Source: Coptis chinensis (Eukaryota; Streptophyta; Magnoliopsida; Ranunculales; Ranunculaceae). From it: DNA of 64,000 nt. The translations under genes were made by a program, and so were the position numbers. The notes beneath the pieces were generated by a model, which saw only the letters and a list, made by a program, of their open reading frames with translations, did not search any database and was not told where the DNA came from. Location of the stretch: positions 43,559,001-43,623,000 of the forward strand of contig CM027378.1 in assembly GCA_015680905.1 (NCBI GenBank), in the 5' to 3' direction. Numbering within the stretch: position 1 is the stretch's first letter; each line of letters opens with the position of its first letter. Positions 22,240 to 33,673 of this stretch are shown one piece after another.

Positions 22240-22954
22240 GTGAGTGACAAGAAAGAAAGAATGAGGTTGGAACAAACTTCGAGAAGATGCATTCTGGTAG
22301 AAGGAAAGATGTACAGTAAGAACTTTGATGGACCGCTGCTGAGGTGCTTAGGGCCGAGCCTGGCTCAAGAGGTATTAGCAGAATTGCATGCAGGAGACTG
22401 TGGAAGTCATTCCGCAGGAAGAACAACTGCACACAGACTGTTGTCGTAAGGTTATTTCTGGCCTCACATGAAAAGGGACGCAGTGGAGTTCGCCAAAAGG
22501 TGTGAAAAATGCCAGAGGTTTGCTCAGCCAATATTTGCACTAGCGGAGCTGCTGCCCAATGTATCCAGTCCGTGGCCATTCGCTCTGTGGGCCATGGACA
22601 TTGTGGGTCCGCTGCCGATGGCCCATGGAAAGAGAAGGTTCATGCTGGCTGCTATGGATTACTTTACAAAGTGGATAGAGGCCGTGGCTCTGCAGCAGGT
22701 AAAGGAGGAACAAGTGATTAAGTTTCTATGGGAGAACATTATCTGCCGGTTTGGATTACCGCACTCTATCATAACGGACAATGGAACCCAGTTCACGGGG
22801 TCGAAAGTGCGAGAGTTCTTGCAAGCCTATAATGTGAAATAGGGATTTTCTGCTCCTTACAATCCAGAGGGTAACAGACAGGCCGAATCATCTAACAAAA
22901 CTATCATGAACAATCTCAAGAGAAAATTAGAGGATCGGAAAGGAGCATGGGCTG
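22240..22954 (+). pseudogene. Tat-2 integrase, N-terminal and core part
   Basis: It has the zinc-binding region (LHAGDCGSHSAG then CEKCQRF), then the core with MDIVGPLPMAHG (first Asp), IITDNGTQFTGS (second Asp) and NRQAESSNK (Glu). The full D-D-E triad is kept. In-frame stops occur at 22447-22449 and 22840-22842, and it is cut at 22959 by NA-2. It continues at 31748 after NA-2, joining in frame once one ATGAA copy is removed. Confidence 0.9.
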
Positions 22955-22959
22955 ATGAA
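22955..22959. repeat. Target-site duplication of NA-2, left copy
   Basis: ATGAA immediately precedes the NA-2 5' LTR and recurs at 31748-31752 after its 3' LTR. Confidence 0.9.
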
Positions 22960-24553
22960 TGAGAAGTGCTCAAAAAGTGCAATTTAACCCTCGATTATGC
23001 CTCTTGTTTAGCCATCTTAGTGGACTAATAGTGTTTGTAAGTTATGTTTTATGATTCTACAGGTGAAAAAGAGAGTTTTGTGGAATATTAGAGAAAAAGG
23101 GGTAAAACGGAGCAATTCAGAGCATTAAGGATCACATGGGAAGCCCGTGGACAATCATGGAGAAGGCCAAGGAATTGAAGCTATTAAAGATGCGACTTGG
23201 ACCTATTTTAAAGCCTATTTGGAAGCCCAAGATCAAAGGATTTGTTGCTTGGACCAAAGCCCGCAAAAGAGGATAGAAGGATAGAGCAGAAGAGACAAAA
23301 TAGACTTACGCATCTGGGACGCATGGATCTTGCGTCCAGACGCATTTCTCGCGTCTGAGACACATGGATCGTGCGTCCAGATGCATGAAATGACACTGTA
23401 GCCAATTCCTTCTCAGTTTTAGAGACGAAGTTGGACTCTGAAAGAAGTCTATTTGTATTAGGAAACAAATGGCGGTTTGGAATGCTTCCAGAACTCATTG
23501 TAACCCCTATAAATAGAGGACCTAAGTGCCTCATGTATTTGGCCAATTCACTTATACTCTTGTCTCCAGAACTTGAGGCAGAGAGAGATTAATAATAAAA
23601 GATTCGGTTTTAACTAGCCGAGTCTTAATAAGTTAGTCTTTCTAGTCTTATGTTCTTCGACTTTTCTTCTTCTCGTTCTTTGTGTTCTTCCTTCTTTATG
23701 GAAGGCTAATGTTCTCCTTCAAGGGAGGAGATGAAGCCGGTGCTTAGGGTTTGTTGATTCTTTTGGTTCATGGTGTTCTTCAATCATGTTAGTTCTTTAT
23801 GTTTTTAGTTATTAGTTCCATTGCCCAGACTAGGGGATGGAAGTATAGATTAAGGTTTTTATTTATTGCAATCGAATATCATGCTAGTTTAGGGTTTTAT
23901 TTATTGCAATTGAATATCTGCTAGATACATGCTTTTATTTATTGCAATTGAATATAATGCTAGAATAGGGTTTTATTTATTGTAATTAATTATTATACTA
24001 TTATTCTCTACTTTTCTTCTAGTTGTGTAGTGTTTTAGAGTAAGGGAAGTATCCCTTGTGTTTGTCTTAGATGGTAATTCATTGAATAGCTGCCCAAGCT
24101 CACATAAAGGGAAATAAGATACTAGTAACATGAACATAGGAACAATCTTAAGTAGAGTTATTCGTTAACGATGTTTCGTCCAAGAGGGCATCGACACTCG
24201 CTCGATTGCCTAATTGTAGTCTACTTGTAAGAACAACCATGAAGCAGAAGGTCACAGATAAAAAGTATTGGTGGATTCTAATCTCCTGAATTCCCTCTCT
24301 TATAAATTCTTAATAGTTTAGTTAGTTTAGTTTAGCTTAGCATTAGAATCTACAATATCTATAATCATAGTTTTTAATCCCTCAAACTCCCTTTCCAGTC
24401 CTGTCCTTCATATAAATATACACTTAAAAGTGGAACGATACCCTACTCATCCTTTACTTATTGAGGGCTAATTAGGTTTTGATACGCTTCTATTTTGTTC
24501 AACGACCATCATCCATCTACATCATCTACATACACAAAAAAGAGGCAAGGTAA
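22960..24553 (+). repeat. NA-2 5' LTR (1,594 bp)
   Basis: Starts TGAGAAGTGCTCAAAAAGTG; the 3' copy has TGATAAG. It ends in GGTAA where the 3' copy has GGTCA, so the terminal CA has mutated here. A TATA box CCCTATAAATAGAGG lies near 23504-23518. A 38-bp tandem repeat lies at 23854-24005. Confidence 0.92.
23854..24005 (+). repeat. 38-bp tandem repeat in NA-2 5' LTR
   Basis: Four units of the type GGGTTTTATTTATTGCAATT are spaced exactly 38 bp apart; ATTG(C/T)A recurs at 23865, 23903, 23941 and 23979. The same array is in the 3' LTR, so it predates insertion. Confidence 0.88.
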
Positions 24554-24555
24554 AA

Positions 24556-24573
24556 TGGCGCCGCTGCCATTTT
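24556..24573 (+). other. NA-2 primer-binding site
   Basis: TGGCGCCGCTGCCATTTT, two bases after the LTR end; same type as ATH-G (60481) and ATH-F (44459). Confidence 0.88.
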
Positions 24574-25114
24574 AAGTTGTTTATGTTTAACGTTTTCTTT
24601 CAAGATTAGAAGTTTGGATCTTGAGGTAATTTTAGCCGCATCATTCATCCTTTTGAGAAAGAGAGAAGCTTGAAAGACATCTCGAAGACAAGATCTACCA
24701 TCCAGGTTAGTCGAATCTTCATTCTTTTTATTGCTTTCTTAGTATAGTTGCATCGTAGTTTAGTTTTATTGCTTTCTAGTATAATTGCATTTAGGACCTT
24801 TTCAACAATTGAAGTTGTAAGCCAACACAGTGAAACATCAAACTCTAGTGTTTCTTGTCTGAATCTTGACAAATGGACTATCGTCCGTGGGCCGTGGTAC
24901 TTAAGCAATCCAAGTGATTCACCATAACCTTAGAAGAGACAGCTTTAGACAACGGGCGAGATACTAGCTGCAAAGCCCATCCCAGTTGAAGGAAAGTAGT
25001 TTTGCATATTAGTATAATTTAGAATAGTTGCATATTAGTTTAATTGCATTCAAGCATAGTAGGATAGTTTTTCATCATCTTCGCATAGCAAGAATACTAG
25101 ACAAGATTGATACA
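24574..25114 (+). other. NA-2 leader
   Basis: Non-coding stretch between primer site and gag start. The sequence TTTAG(T)TTGCA(TA)TT recurs loosely at 24740-24790 and 25000-25060. No other feature seen. Confidence 0.5.
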
Positions 25115-26390
25115 ATGGCCACACGCAATGATGGAGGTGTTATGGACACCAATAATCCTGAAGTTATCCCACCCATGCAAGCACAATGAGAGGAAGAAGA
25201 AGCCGAAATTTTCTATTCGCCAATCATTGGAGACCCACCCAGCAGTTTTGTTTTTCCAGAGACAGAAGCTAACCAGTTTGAACTTAGAGCATCAGTAATC
25301 TCTATGCTTCCAAAGTTCAATGGTTCAGACAATGTTCAGCCATATGTTCACATGAACAAATTTCTATTAGTCCTCAGAACTTTCAAGAACCAGAATATCA
25401 AAGATGAGAGTATCAAGTTGATTCTTTTTCCACTCTCACTCGAACGTAAAGCCTCCGAATGGTTAACTGCACAGCCAATCAATTCAATAGATAACTAGGA
25501 GAAGTTGAGAACAAAGTTTATGAACAAGTTCTACCCACCCCAGAAGACAGATGGCATGCAGCAAGCCACCAGCAATTTTAAAGGGAAGGTGACTGAAGAA
25601 TATCATCAAAGCTGGGAGAAATTCAATAATCTGCTAGTCTCATGTGCACATCATGGATTCGACAAGAGCACACTAGCTCATTTTTTCTATCGAGGACTCT
25701 CGATGATGAACAAGCAGATGATACAGTCAATGCACAAAGGCAAGTTTACATCAATGGATGGAGAGGAGGCTTACAACTTTCTTGAGAATTTAGCTGAAGA
25801 AACACAACAATGGACTACTAGCAATGAGGATGTCGCTAGCATGGAGGGGGAGCCAAAGCAATTTGGTTACTAAGCACATGAACAATCAGATCAAGAACTG
25901 AAGTCTACATTGGCCAGCCTGGCCACCAACATTGAAACTCTGAGTAAGAAATTCAACCAGTTCTCCATGAATCCCTCCAAGATCAACAATTCTTAAGCTA
26001 AATCTCTCCCAGTCATGCAAGCTAGCCGATACTGTGAAGTTTGTTCAGACACTTCCCATGCAACTCTAGAATGTCCTGGTTACTATCAACATACATCAGT
26101 TAGAGAGTACAATGTGAACTCATTTCAGAGGCCCAACCAAGGTGGTAATAACTTTCAAGGTAATTATTGGAGACATAATGCTGGACCCCCAGGTTCTCAA
26201 GATCAAAGTTATATTCCACAGACAAGTCAAGCTTCATAGTTGGTTCCTCAACAATAATTTTACTCTCAGCAGAATTCTAATACAAGTGAAGAGTTAGTGC
26301 CTGATCCTAGGAGAAATTATGCCACAACTACCAACCTGGAGAATGCAATTACTTTGCTATCACAGAAAAATTAGAAGTTTGAAAGTGTTC
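25115..26390 (+). pseudogene. NA-2 gag
   Basis: Starts at ATG 25115. One frame runs to about 26260 through in-frame stops at 25187, 25496, 25871, 25994, 26237 and 26255, each explicable as C-to-T (CGA, CAA, CAG) or G-to-A (TGG) change. The gag core shows KASEWLTAQPINSIDN and EYHQSWEKFNNLLVSCAHHG. A zinc knuckle CEVCSDTSHATLEC (C-x2-C-x4-H-x4-C) is encoded at about 26034-26075. The frame changes between 26260 and 26400, after which the gag tail and protease continue. Confidence 0.88.
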
Positions 26391-26399
26391 TAGAGCTTC

Positions 26400-27755
26400 T
26401 TGCACTGTCTTAGCTCAATCTCCAGCAATCTCAGGCAAGTCAATGTTCTAGAATGGAGTCTCCAGAGGCTAAGGTCGACCAACTCTACTGCTTTGTCTGT
26501 AAAGACACAAGCCACTCAACCTAGTTTATTGGAACCAATATTGAGGAGTGAAGATGTATGCCACATTGGGACAACTTCTAGTACTGATCACCTCTATGAT
26601 CATGTTAGCTTAGTTACTACTCTCAGATCAGGATTGAAGATAGACAACAAGGTTGACTTACCTTCTTATGATAATATGGCTACAGAGCAATCAGTCAAGA
26701 TTTCAAATGAAGTTCAAAAGGAAGTGGGGGAATTCCTTTCCACTCCCATCTATCAAGATGACCAAGACAAGATATGCAAGAATGACAAAAAGAAAGAAGA
26801 GCAGACACATGCTGATGTGTTTGTACCAAAGGCACCTTTTCCTATGTTTTTTGCTCAAAGCAAAAAGGACAAGCAATTTTTAGAGATGAAAGAGGCATTT
26901 GAGAAATATAACATCAATATCCCCTTTCTCAAAGCGATCAAGCAGTTTCCATCATATGCCAAATTCTTGAAAGATGCGTGCAACATAAAGAGAAGTACTC
27001 ATGTTCCAAAGCGAGCATTTCTAGCTGGACAAACAACATCTATTATTCATCGACAAGCTCCAGTCAAGCTCAAAGATCCAGGAAGTCCAACAATATCATG
27101 CAAGATAGGAGAAAAATTCACGGGTAATGCTCTTTTAGACCTTGGTGCTAGTGTTAATCTCTTGCCATATCATGTGTACCAAGCGTTGGGCTTGGAGAAC
27201 CTAAAGCCTACAAAAGTCAAATTGAAGTTAGCTGACCGTTCTACTAAGATTCCCAGAGGCATAGTTGAGGATGTTCTTGTTCAAGTAGCCGATTTCTACT
27301 ATCCAGTGGATTTCATTGTGATAGACACCCAGGAGGCCTTTGATAAAATTCTAATTATTCTAGGCCGACCTTTCCTCGCTACCGCAAAAGCTTTGATAAA
27401 TTGTCACAACGGTGAAATGAAGATTAACTTTGCTAAGATGTCCATAGACATAAATATCTTTCACCTGTTGCATAAGGGTTGTGATGACACTGAAGGTGGA
27501 GAGGTGTACTTCCTTAATATCATGATACAAGAATCCTTCCCATTCGAAGATACAATTGAGAGTGCTCAATCTACAGAAAACTCTGATGAACCTGAGAACC
27601 CCACCACAGAGGTGTTGCTAGCCATGTTCTTGGAATCTCTGCAGAAAATTCAGGATTTAAGTAAGCAGAATGAAAAATTGACAGAGAGAGTATCATATCT
27701 TGAGAAGATGAACTCTACATTTCAAGATGAACAACAGACTTCTGCCCAGAAAAAT
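26400..27755 (+). pseudogene. NA-2 gag tail, protease and coiled-coil start
   Basis: This open 452-codon frame has no true start here; it continues gag after a frameshift. It contains a TTLRSGLKIDN segment, FEKYNINIPFLKAIKQFPSYAKFLKD, then protease with PGSPTISCKIG, intact active site LLDLGASVNLLPYHVY, RGIVEDVLVQVADFYYPVDF and LGRPFLATAKALINCHNG. After an acidic linker it begins a coiled-coil (LSKQNEKLTERVSYLEK). TAG 27756-27758 stops it, but the frame continues to 28226. The protease active site is the only fully conserved DLGAS among the NA-1, NA-2 and ATH-F copies. Confidence 0.88.
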
Positions 27756-27758
27756 TAG

Positions 27759-28226
27759 TTACTAGAGAATCAGCTTAAAGAAGTTTTGGAAAAACAACAG
27801 AATCTAGAAACTGAAATGAGTCTTTTGAAGCAGAAAGTGGACCATATTGATAAGAAGAATTGCACTGCTGAAGCTTCTTCTACACCATCATTGTTTGAAC
27901 GAGAGAAGTATGTGAACTAGTCTACCGCCCACCTTGAGCGCAGTCAGCCAGACATCCATTATCATTACTGTGGTGGTAAAGGGCACATCAGAAACTATTG
28001 TCCCTTTAGAAAGAAAGATTTTTGTCAATCTTTTACACAGAGGAACCACAAGGCCTATCACACAATCATCAGACCTAAAATAGTTCAAGGTAGAGAAACA
28101 ACTTCACCAACAATCTTTCCAGCATATCAAGGAGTATTTTTGACAACCCACAAGGTGAGACCTCCTCGTCCTCCAAACATTCGTCAGATTTGGGTAAGAA
28201 AATCTGATCTCCTCACTCCAAATTGA
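27759..28226 (+). pseudogene. NA-2 coiled-coil plus CCHC tail
   Basis: Reading continues in frame from the protease ORF: LLENQLKEVLEKQQNLETE with heptad spacing, an in-frame TAG near 27918, then a knuckle YHYCGGKGHIRNYC. NA-1 has Cys at its first position; here that Cys is Tyr, a single G-to-A change. A basic segment and a tail ending IRQIWVRKSDLL follow before TGA 28224-28226. The module matches NA-1 (9960-9661) in order and spacing. It looks like the C-terminal part of a Ty1/copia-type gag, which is an inference from motif style only. Confidence 0.7.
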
Positions 28227-30154
28227 TAATGCATGATATATAGTCTTAGGGATCTGACTTAAAAATACCTAACAAAAAAAAAATCTTGGTAAAAGGAAAT
28301 GTTCTTATTTTTGGGATTAATTTTGATATTCAGCATCAATGGTAACATCTTCCTTTTTTCTCATTCATTTCATTTACTTAATTTCTATACATTGAGGACA
28401 ATGCATATGTCAAGTTGGGGGAGGGTGTACTTGAGAAATGAATTTTGAAAATTAGTTTTCAAAACAAAAATATTTTGTTTCTATATCAATAGCATGAGAA
28501 AAAATGAATTTTAATGATGAGTCCGGATATATATTCTATACTGCTTAGTGTTGAGTTTGATAGATAATTGATATTATTAGTTTCATTACCGCTTAGACTA
28601 TTTATTATGCTCGGACATAGTTCTTGTTGATAGAATTTTTTATCAAGGCACCACCATAGTACTTGGTCGGGTTTGTGTACTTTTGCTAGAAAAGAGATTT
28701 AAACCCTAGTAAACCTGAAGTAGAATTTTTAGACTTAGCCCGTGAGACTTGAGCTTTATACCCATTCTTTGGAGAGTTCTTCTTTAAAAATCCGAGTCTT
28801 AATGACTCAACATCTTTCAGTTCTTTATGTCGTTGTAATATAGTCTCATTATTCGTTGATTTGGTTAATCACGAAGACATCAACTAGGGAGATAGCCATT
28901 AGGTCTTGTAGTCTATTCAAACAGTATCATCTTGATAAGTCAAGTAGTGAACCTATTCAGCCTTTATCCCACCTAGTAGGACCATCATGTTAAACCCTTT
29001 TGAGCCTTACAATAAGCCATTTTCTTTCATAAAACCCTTTACCCTTTATCCAACTCCTGACAAGGAGTATAGCCAAAATCTTTATCAGCCATACCCATAT
29101 GTTTATGAGAATACGAGGGGCACAAAGAGGAAGAAATAACACAAAAGGAAGATTACAAGGAAATACTAGAGAGATACAATAAAGACCATCATTCTGTTCT
29201 AAGTGAAAGAAGCTAGTAAAAAACAAGCATATCCAGTACTAATCAAGGATATACCACTGAGCTAAAAAAAAAAGTTGAACAGAATAGATGGAAAAGCTAA
29301 GACAAAGGAAGGATTTTCTCTGCAATACAGAATTTGAAGAAATCTTCCAAAGAATGAAGAAAAACCCTTTGTGTTTTCAGAAACAACCTTAGAATCCTTT
29401 TAACCTTTCCTTCATAAACCAATACCCAAGCCTAGTTACAACCCATGGCTTATCACTACAGTATGGTACAAAGTCTAGAATAGGTGAGAGGATGCTAAAG
29501 TGAAGGACCCGACACTTCATATGTGATTGACATTCTTTCCATGAGACTACTGTCATCTAGAAGTCTGTTTTTCAAGGTAGTATGTGGGATGTTCGTATTC
29601 ATTATTCTTTTCCCCACATACATGAGGTAAAATAGTTGACCATCTTCTGAGAGATTCTTTTCTAAGAGTATGACCGTGAGGATTGAAAGTCGAGATTATC
29701 TGCCTATGGTAAACTAGGGATTCTGTTTCTTGGATAGGATAGTATAGGAGATTGACTAAGTACACAAATAAGCCTTGATTGAGAATTTTGTCAATTTTTA
29801 CTATCCCCTATCATAATCTATGAGTATTTGCAGCAATGTAGTTAGCAATGGAGACCGTCAGTTGGAGTAAGCACTGAGTGGGTAAGGAATTTCTCTCTCT
29901 AAAAAATACTATCATTCTTGAACATGCTATTGATTGATTTTGTGGGTATATCACCTGAAAACCCTCACGAGACTATAACTCGTCCTTTTTGGGGAACTTA
30001 AAGGTTCAAAGCCTTGTTGCATATGGTAAATGCAATCGCGATGCCTTTGAAAGTGAGTTAATATTTTATTTTTGTTATTAGGATGCAATTTTGATCACTT
30101 ATCTATTTTTTATCTTATTTTCTAAGAGACTAGCAAAAGGTTAGTTGGGAGTTG
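28227..30154 (+). other. NA-2 3' non-coding region
   Basis: Contains ACATTGAGGACAATG (28390-28404) followed by AGTTGGGGGAGGGT, 1.7 kb upstream of the LTR. The segment GTTGCATATGGTAAATGCAA near 30017-30036 matches the reverse strand of the S-family 3' regions (near 54421-54440). The last bases before the LTR, GGTTAGTTGGGAGTTG, may be the polypurine tract. No RT, RNH or INT trace was seen in six frames. Confidence 0.65.
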
Positions 30155-31747
30155 TGATAAGTGCTCAAAAAGTGCAATTTAACCCTCGATTATGCCTCTT
30201 GTTTAGCCATCTTAGTGGACTAATAATGTTTGTAAGTTAGTTTTATGATTCTACAGGTGAAAAAGAGAGTTTTGTGGAATATTAGAGAAAAAAGGGAAAA
30301 ACGGAGCAATTTAGAGCATTAAGGATCACATGGGAAGCCCGTGGACAATCATGGAGAAGGCCAAGGAATTGAAGCTATTAAAGATGCGACTTGGACCTAT
30401 TTTAAAGCCTATTTAGAATCCCAAGGCCAAAGGATTCGTTGCTTGGACCAAAGCCAGTAAAAGAGGATAGAAGGATAGAGTAGAAAAGACAAAATAGACT
30501 TATGCATCTGGGACGCATGGATCGTGCATCCAAACGCATTTCTCGCGTCTGAGACACATGGATCGTGCATCCAGATGCATGAAATGATATTATAGGTAAT
30601 TCCTTCTCAGTTTTGGAGACAAAGTTGGACTCTGAAAGAAGTCTATTTGTATTAGGAAACAAATGGCGGTTTGGAATGCTTCTAGAACTCATTGTAACCC
30701 CTATAAATAGAGGACCTAAGTGCCTCATGTATTTGGCCAATTCACTTATACTCTTGTCTCTAGAGATTGAGGCAGAGAGAGATTAATAATAAAAGATTCG
30801 GTTTTAACTAGCCGAGTCTTAATAAGTTAGTCTTTGTAGTCTTATGTTCTTCGACTCTTCTTTTTCTCATTCTTCGTGTTCTGCCTTCTTTATGGAAGGT
30901 TAATCTTCTCCTTCAAAGGAGGAGATGAAGCCGGTGCTTAGGGTTTGTTGATTCTTTTGGTTCATGGTGTTCTTCAATCAGGTTAGTTCTTTATGTTTTT
31001 AGTTATTAGTTCTATTGCCCAGACCAGGGGATGGAAGTATAGATTAAGGTTTTTATTTATTGCAATCGAATATCATGCTAGTTTAGGGTTTTATTTATTG
31101 CAATTGAATATTTGCTAGATACATGCTTTTATTTATTGCAATTGAATATAATGCTAGAATAGGGTTTTATTTATTGTAATTGAATATTATACTATTATTC
31201 TCTACTTTTCTTCTGGTTGTGTAGTGTTTTAGAGTAAGGGAAGTATTCCTTGTGTTTGCCTTAGATGGTGATTCATTGAATAGCTGCCCAAGCTCACATA
31301 AAAGGAAAGAAGATACTAGTAATATGAACATAGGAACAACCTTAAGTAGAGTTATTCGTTAACGATGCTTCATCCAAGAGGGCATCGGCCCTCGCTCAAT
31401 TGCCTAATTGTAGTTTACTTGTAAGAACAACCATGAAGTAGAAGGTCACAAATCAAAAGTATTGGTGGATTCTAATCTCTTGAATTCCCTCTCTTATAAA
31501 TTCTTAATAGTTTAGTTAGTTTAGTTTAGTTTAGCATTAGAATCTACAATATCTATAATCATAGTTTTTAATCCCTCAAACCCCCTTTCCAATTTTGTCC
31601 TTCATATAAACATACACTTAAAAGTGGAACAATACCCTACTCATCATTTACTTATTGAGGGATAATTAGGTTTTGATATGCTTCTATTTTGTTCAACGAC
31701 CATCATCCATCTACATCATCTACATACACAAAAAACAGGCAAGGTCA
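30155..31747 (+). repeat. NA-2 3' LTR (1,593 bp)
   Basis: Starts TGATAAGTGCTCAAAAAGTG and ends GGCAAGGTCA. Same length as the 5' LTR to within one base. TATA box CTATAAATAG at 30701-30710; 38-bp tandem array at 31048-31199. Confidence 0.93.
31048..31199 (+). repeat. 38-bp tandem repeat in NA-2 3' LTR
   Basis: ATTG(C/T)A recurs at 31059, 31097, 31135 and 31173, mirroring the 5' LTR array. Confidence 0.88.
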
Positions 31748-31752
31748 ATGAA
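31748..31752. repeat. Target-site duplication of NA-2, right copy
   Basis: ATGAA, identical to 22955-22959. Confidence 0.9.
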
Positions 31753-32226
31753 CTGAATCAGGTGCTATGGGCTTACCGTACAACACCGCGGACCTCCACT
31801 AACGAGACTCCTTTTTCATTGGCGTATGGTATAGAGGCCGTGATTCCTTCGGAGATGGTGGCATCCACGACGTGCACGAAAGCGGTCAAATGGGGTTTGA
31901 ACTGGGGCATACTGGCGAGAGATTTGAACTTGGCTAAGGAAAAAAGGGACACCGCGTGTGTCAGACTAGAAGAATACCATAAACGCGTACAAAGGCAGTA
32001 CAACAAGCGGTTGAAACCACGGCAATTCCAAGTGGGAGATTTCGTACTCCGAAGAGTGACTCAGAGCACCAAGAAAGTCAAGGATGGGAAGCTGGGGTCA
32101 AATTGGGAAGGGCCCTACCAGGTGGAGGAGGTTGGAGGGGCCGACACATACAAACTGTGGAACATGGAGGGAAAACTGATAGATAGGCCGTGGAATGTAA
32201 GGATGTTGAAAAAGTTTTATGTTTGA
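31753..32226 (+). pseudogene. Tat-2 integrase, C-terminal part
   Basis: Continuation of the integrase interrupted at 22954. It has LNQVLWAYRTTPRTSTNETP, SLAYGIEAVIPSEM, then RQFQVGDFVLRRV and SNWEGPYQVEEV with the G-P-Y motif, ending at a stop at 32224-32226 just before the tandem-repeat region. This half is uninterrupted. The C-terminal motif matches Tat-1 integrase closely, confirming relatedness. An apparent start further left at 31678 lies in the NA-2 LTR and is fortuitous. Confidence 0.9.
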
Positions 32227-32324
32227 ATGTACTACCAGTCCAAGGCAAGGGACTTGGCTTGTTTGCACATACATAATACAATGACACTTTTGGGAAATGA
32301 GCATACTGAATTAACATAGGCAGA

Positions 32325-32790
32325 TTCAACTTAGGGGCAAAGGCTTGCCCATAACAGGCTCTCCAGGCTCAAAGGAACAACGGGGGGGAGGAACCCTTCG
32401 CAGACATCATGTCTAAATCAAACTCAGGGGAAAAGAGACTTGCGCCCTAACGGCTCTCCACCCTCGGGAAGCAAATGGGGGGAGGAGCCTTCATGGATGT
32501 CATGTCCAAATCAAACTTAGGGACAAAGAGACTTGCCCCTAACAGGCTCTCCAGCCTCAGAGAAACAAATGGGAAAGGAGCCCTTCGCAGACATCATGTC
32601 CGAATCAAACTCAGGGGCAAAGAGACTTGCCCCTAACCGGCTCTCTAGCCTCAGAGAAGCGGGGGGAGGAGCCTTTCGCGGACATCATGTCCGAATCAAA
32701 CTTAGGGGCAAAAGGACTTGCCCCTAGCTGGCTAGCCAGCCTCAGAGAAACCACAAACATCAAGCCCGAATCAAACTCAAAGGCAAGAGC
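32325..32790 (+). repeat. Tandem repeat of 92-94 bp in Tat-2 3' region
   Basis: About five units, each with ACTTGCCCCTAAC, GGCTCTCCAGCCTCAGAGAA and a CATCATGTC(C/T)(A/G)AATCAAACT block. The CATGTC block recurs at intervals of about 92-94 bp. It lies directly after the integrase stop, as the 87-bp array does in Tat-1. The two arrays share no obvious sequence. Confidence 0.88.
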
Positions 32791-33602
32791 AAATAGATTA
32801 TAAACAAGATTACAAGGTACATACAACAGAGCAAGAGCAGAAGAGATAAAAAGAACATAACTTGAGCATAAGGAGGGGAAGAGAACATTCATAGTATCAC
32901 ATACACATGCAAACACAACATATACAACACATCAAAAAGCCTATTGTAGAGACAAAAGCTAGAGTTTATACAATACAAAGAGACCAATCATTCCCAGGCG
33001 GAGGACCAAAATAGGTTCAAAGGATGTCAGAGGGTGTTTCCAGAGAAGAATCATTAACTGCAGGGCCATCCAAGGTGGTGCATGGCTTCAGTACTAGTGT
33101 CCGCTACAACTTCAGCAGGGTGTTCCTCTGACTCGGTCAGCCTCTCGTTTCTTGAAGCATCTTCAGTTTGGTCCGAGGCCGGAGTGGGTGGGTTTTCAAG
33201 AAGGAGGCTGCCTTCCTTGAGGAGTCGAGCGTGCTCCTCCTGCATCTTTCTGGTCACTCACTTATCCGCTAGGGCCCGGTAATGGACTTGAAGGGCGGCC
33301 ATATTCACTGCATGTTGAGATGTGAGAGCATCGGTGCTTTCCTGATGCTGCTGGAGGAGTGTGACCCGTTGTTGACTCAAGTGGTCTTTGATGGAGTCCA
33401 TATATTTCTCATGGTTGGCTTCCGCAACCCACAGCTCATCTTGGGCTTGAGTTTTGGCTATATTCGCAGCCTCTAGTTCCACTCGAAGGCGGTCACAGGT
33501 GGCTTTCAAGCCGTTGGGGCCGTGACATTCCTGCTCCAAAGCTTCCACCTTGGTCCGGGCGCTGAAGAGACCGCGAATCATATATGAGATATCAAGACCC
33601 AC

Positions 33603-33673
33603 CTGAAGAGAAAAGAGGCAGCAAATCAGAAGGGAGACAAGGGAGAAAAGGAGTGGAATATGGAGTCAAATAC
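33603..33673 (-). other. Intron in Tat-2 antisense gene (71 nt)
   Basis: Minus strand: donor GTATTTGACT after GAGAAG, pyrimidine-rich tract, acceptor TTTTCTCTTCAG before GTGGGTCTTG. Unspliced reading meets a stop at 33626; splicing restores an open frame exactly in phase 0. Confidence 0.7.

Larger units (their letters stand above)
22960..31747 (+). mobile_element. NA-2: Athila-like non-autonomous element nested in Tat-2 integrase
   Basis: Complete 8.8-kb element: 5' LTR (1,594 bp), primer site, leader, gag, protease, coiled-coil/CCHC tail, 1.9-kb 3' non-coding region, 3' LTR (1,593 bp), and 5-bp target duplication ATGAA. There is no sequence resembling RT, RNase H or integrase. The LTRs differ by a few percent by eye, mainly transitions, so it is the youngest layer of the nest. 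It shares its layout with NA-1. Confidence 0.93.

Noticed and set aside
31678..31752. Apparent start of the integrase C-terminal frame
   Set aside because: These codons fall in the NA-2 3' LTR and target duplication; the true upstream part is at 22954.
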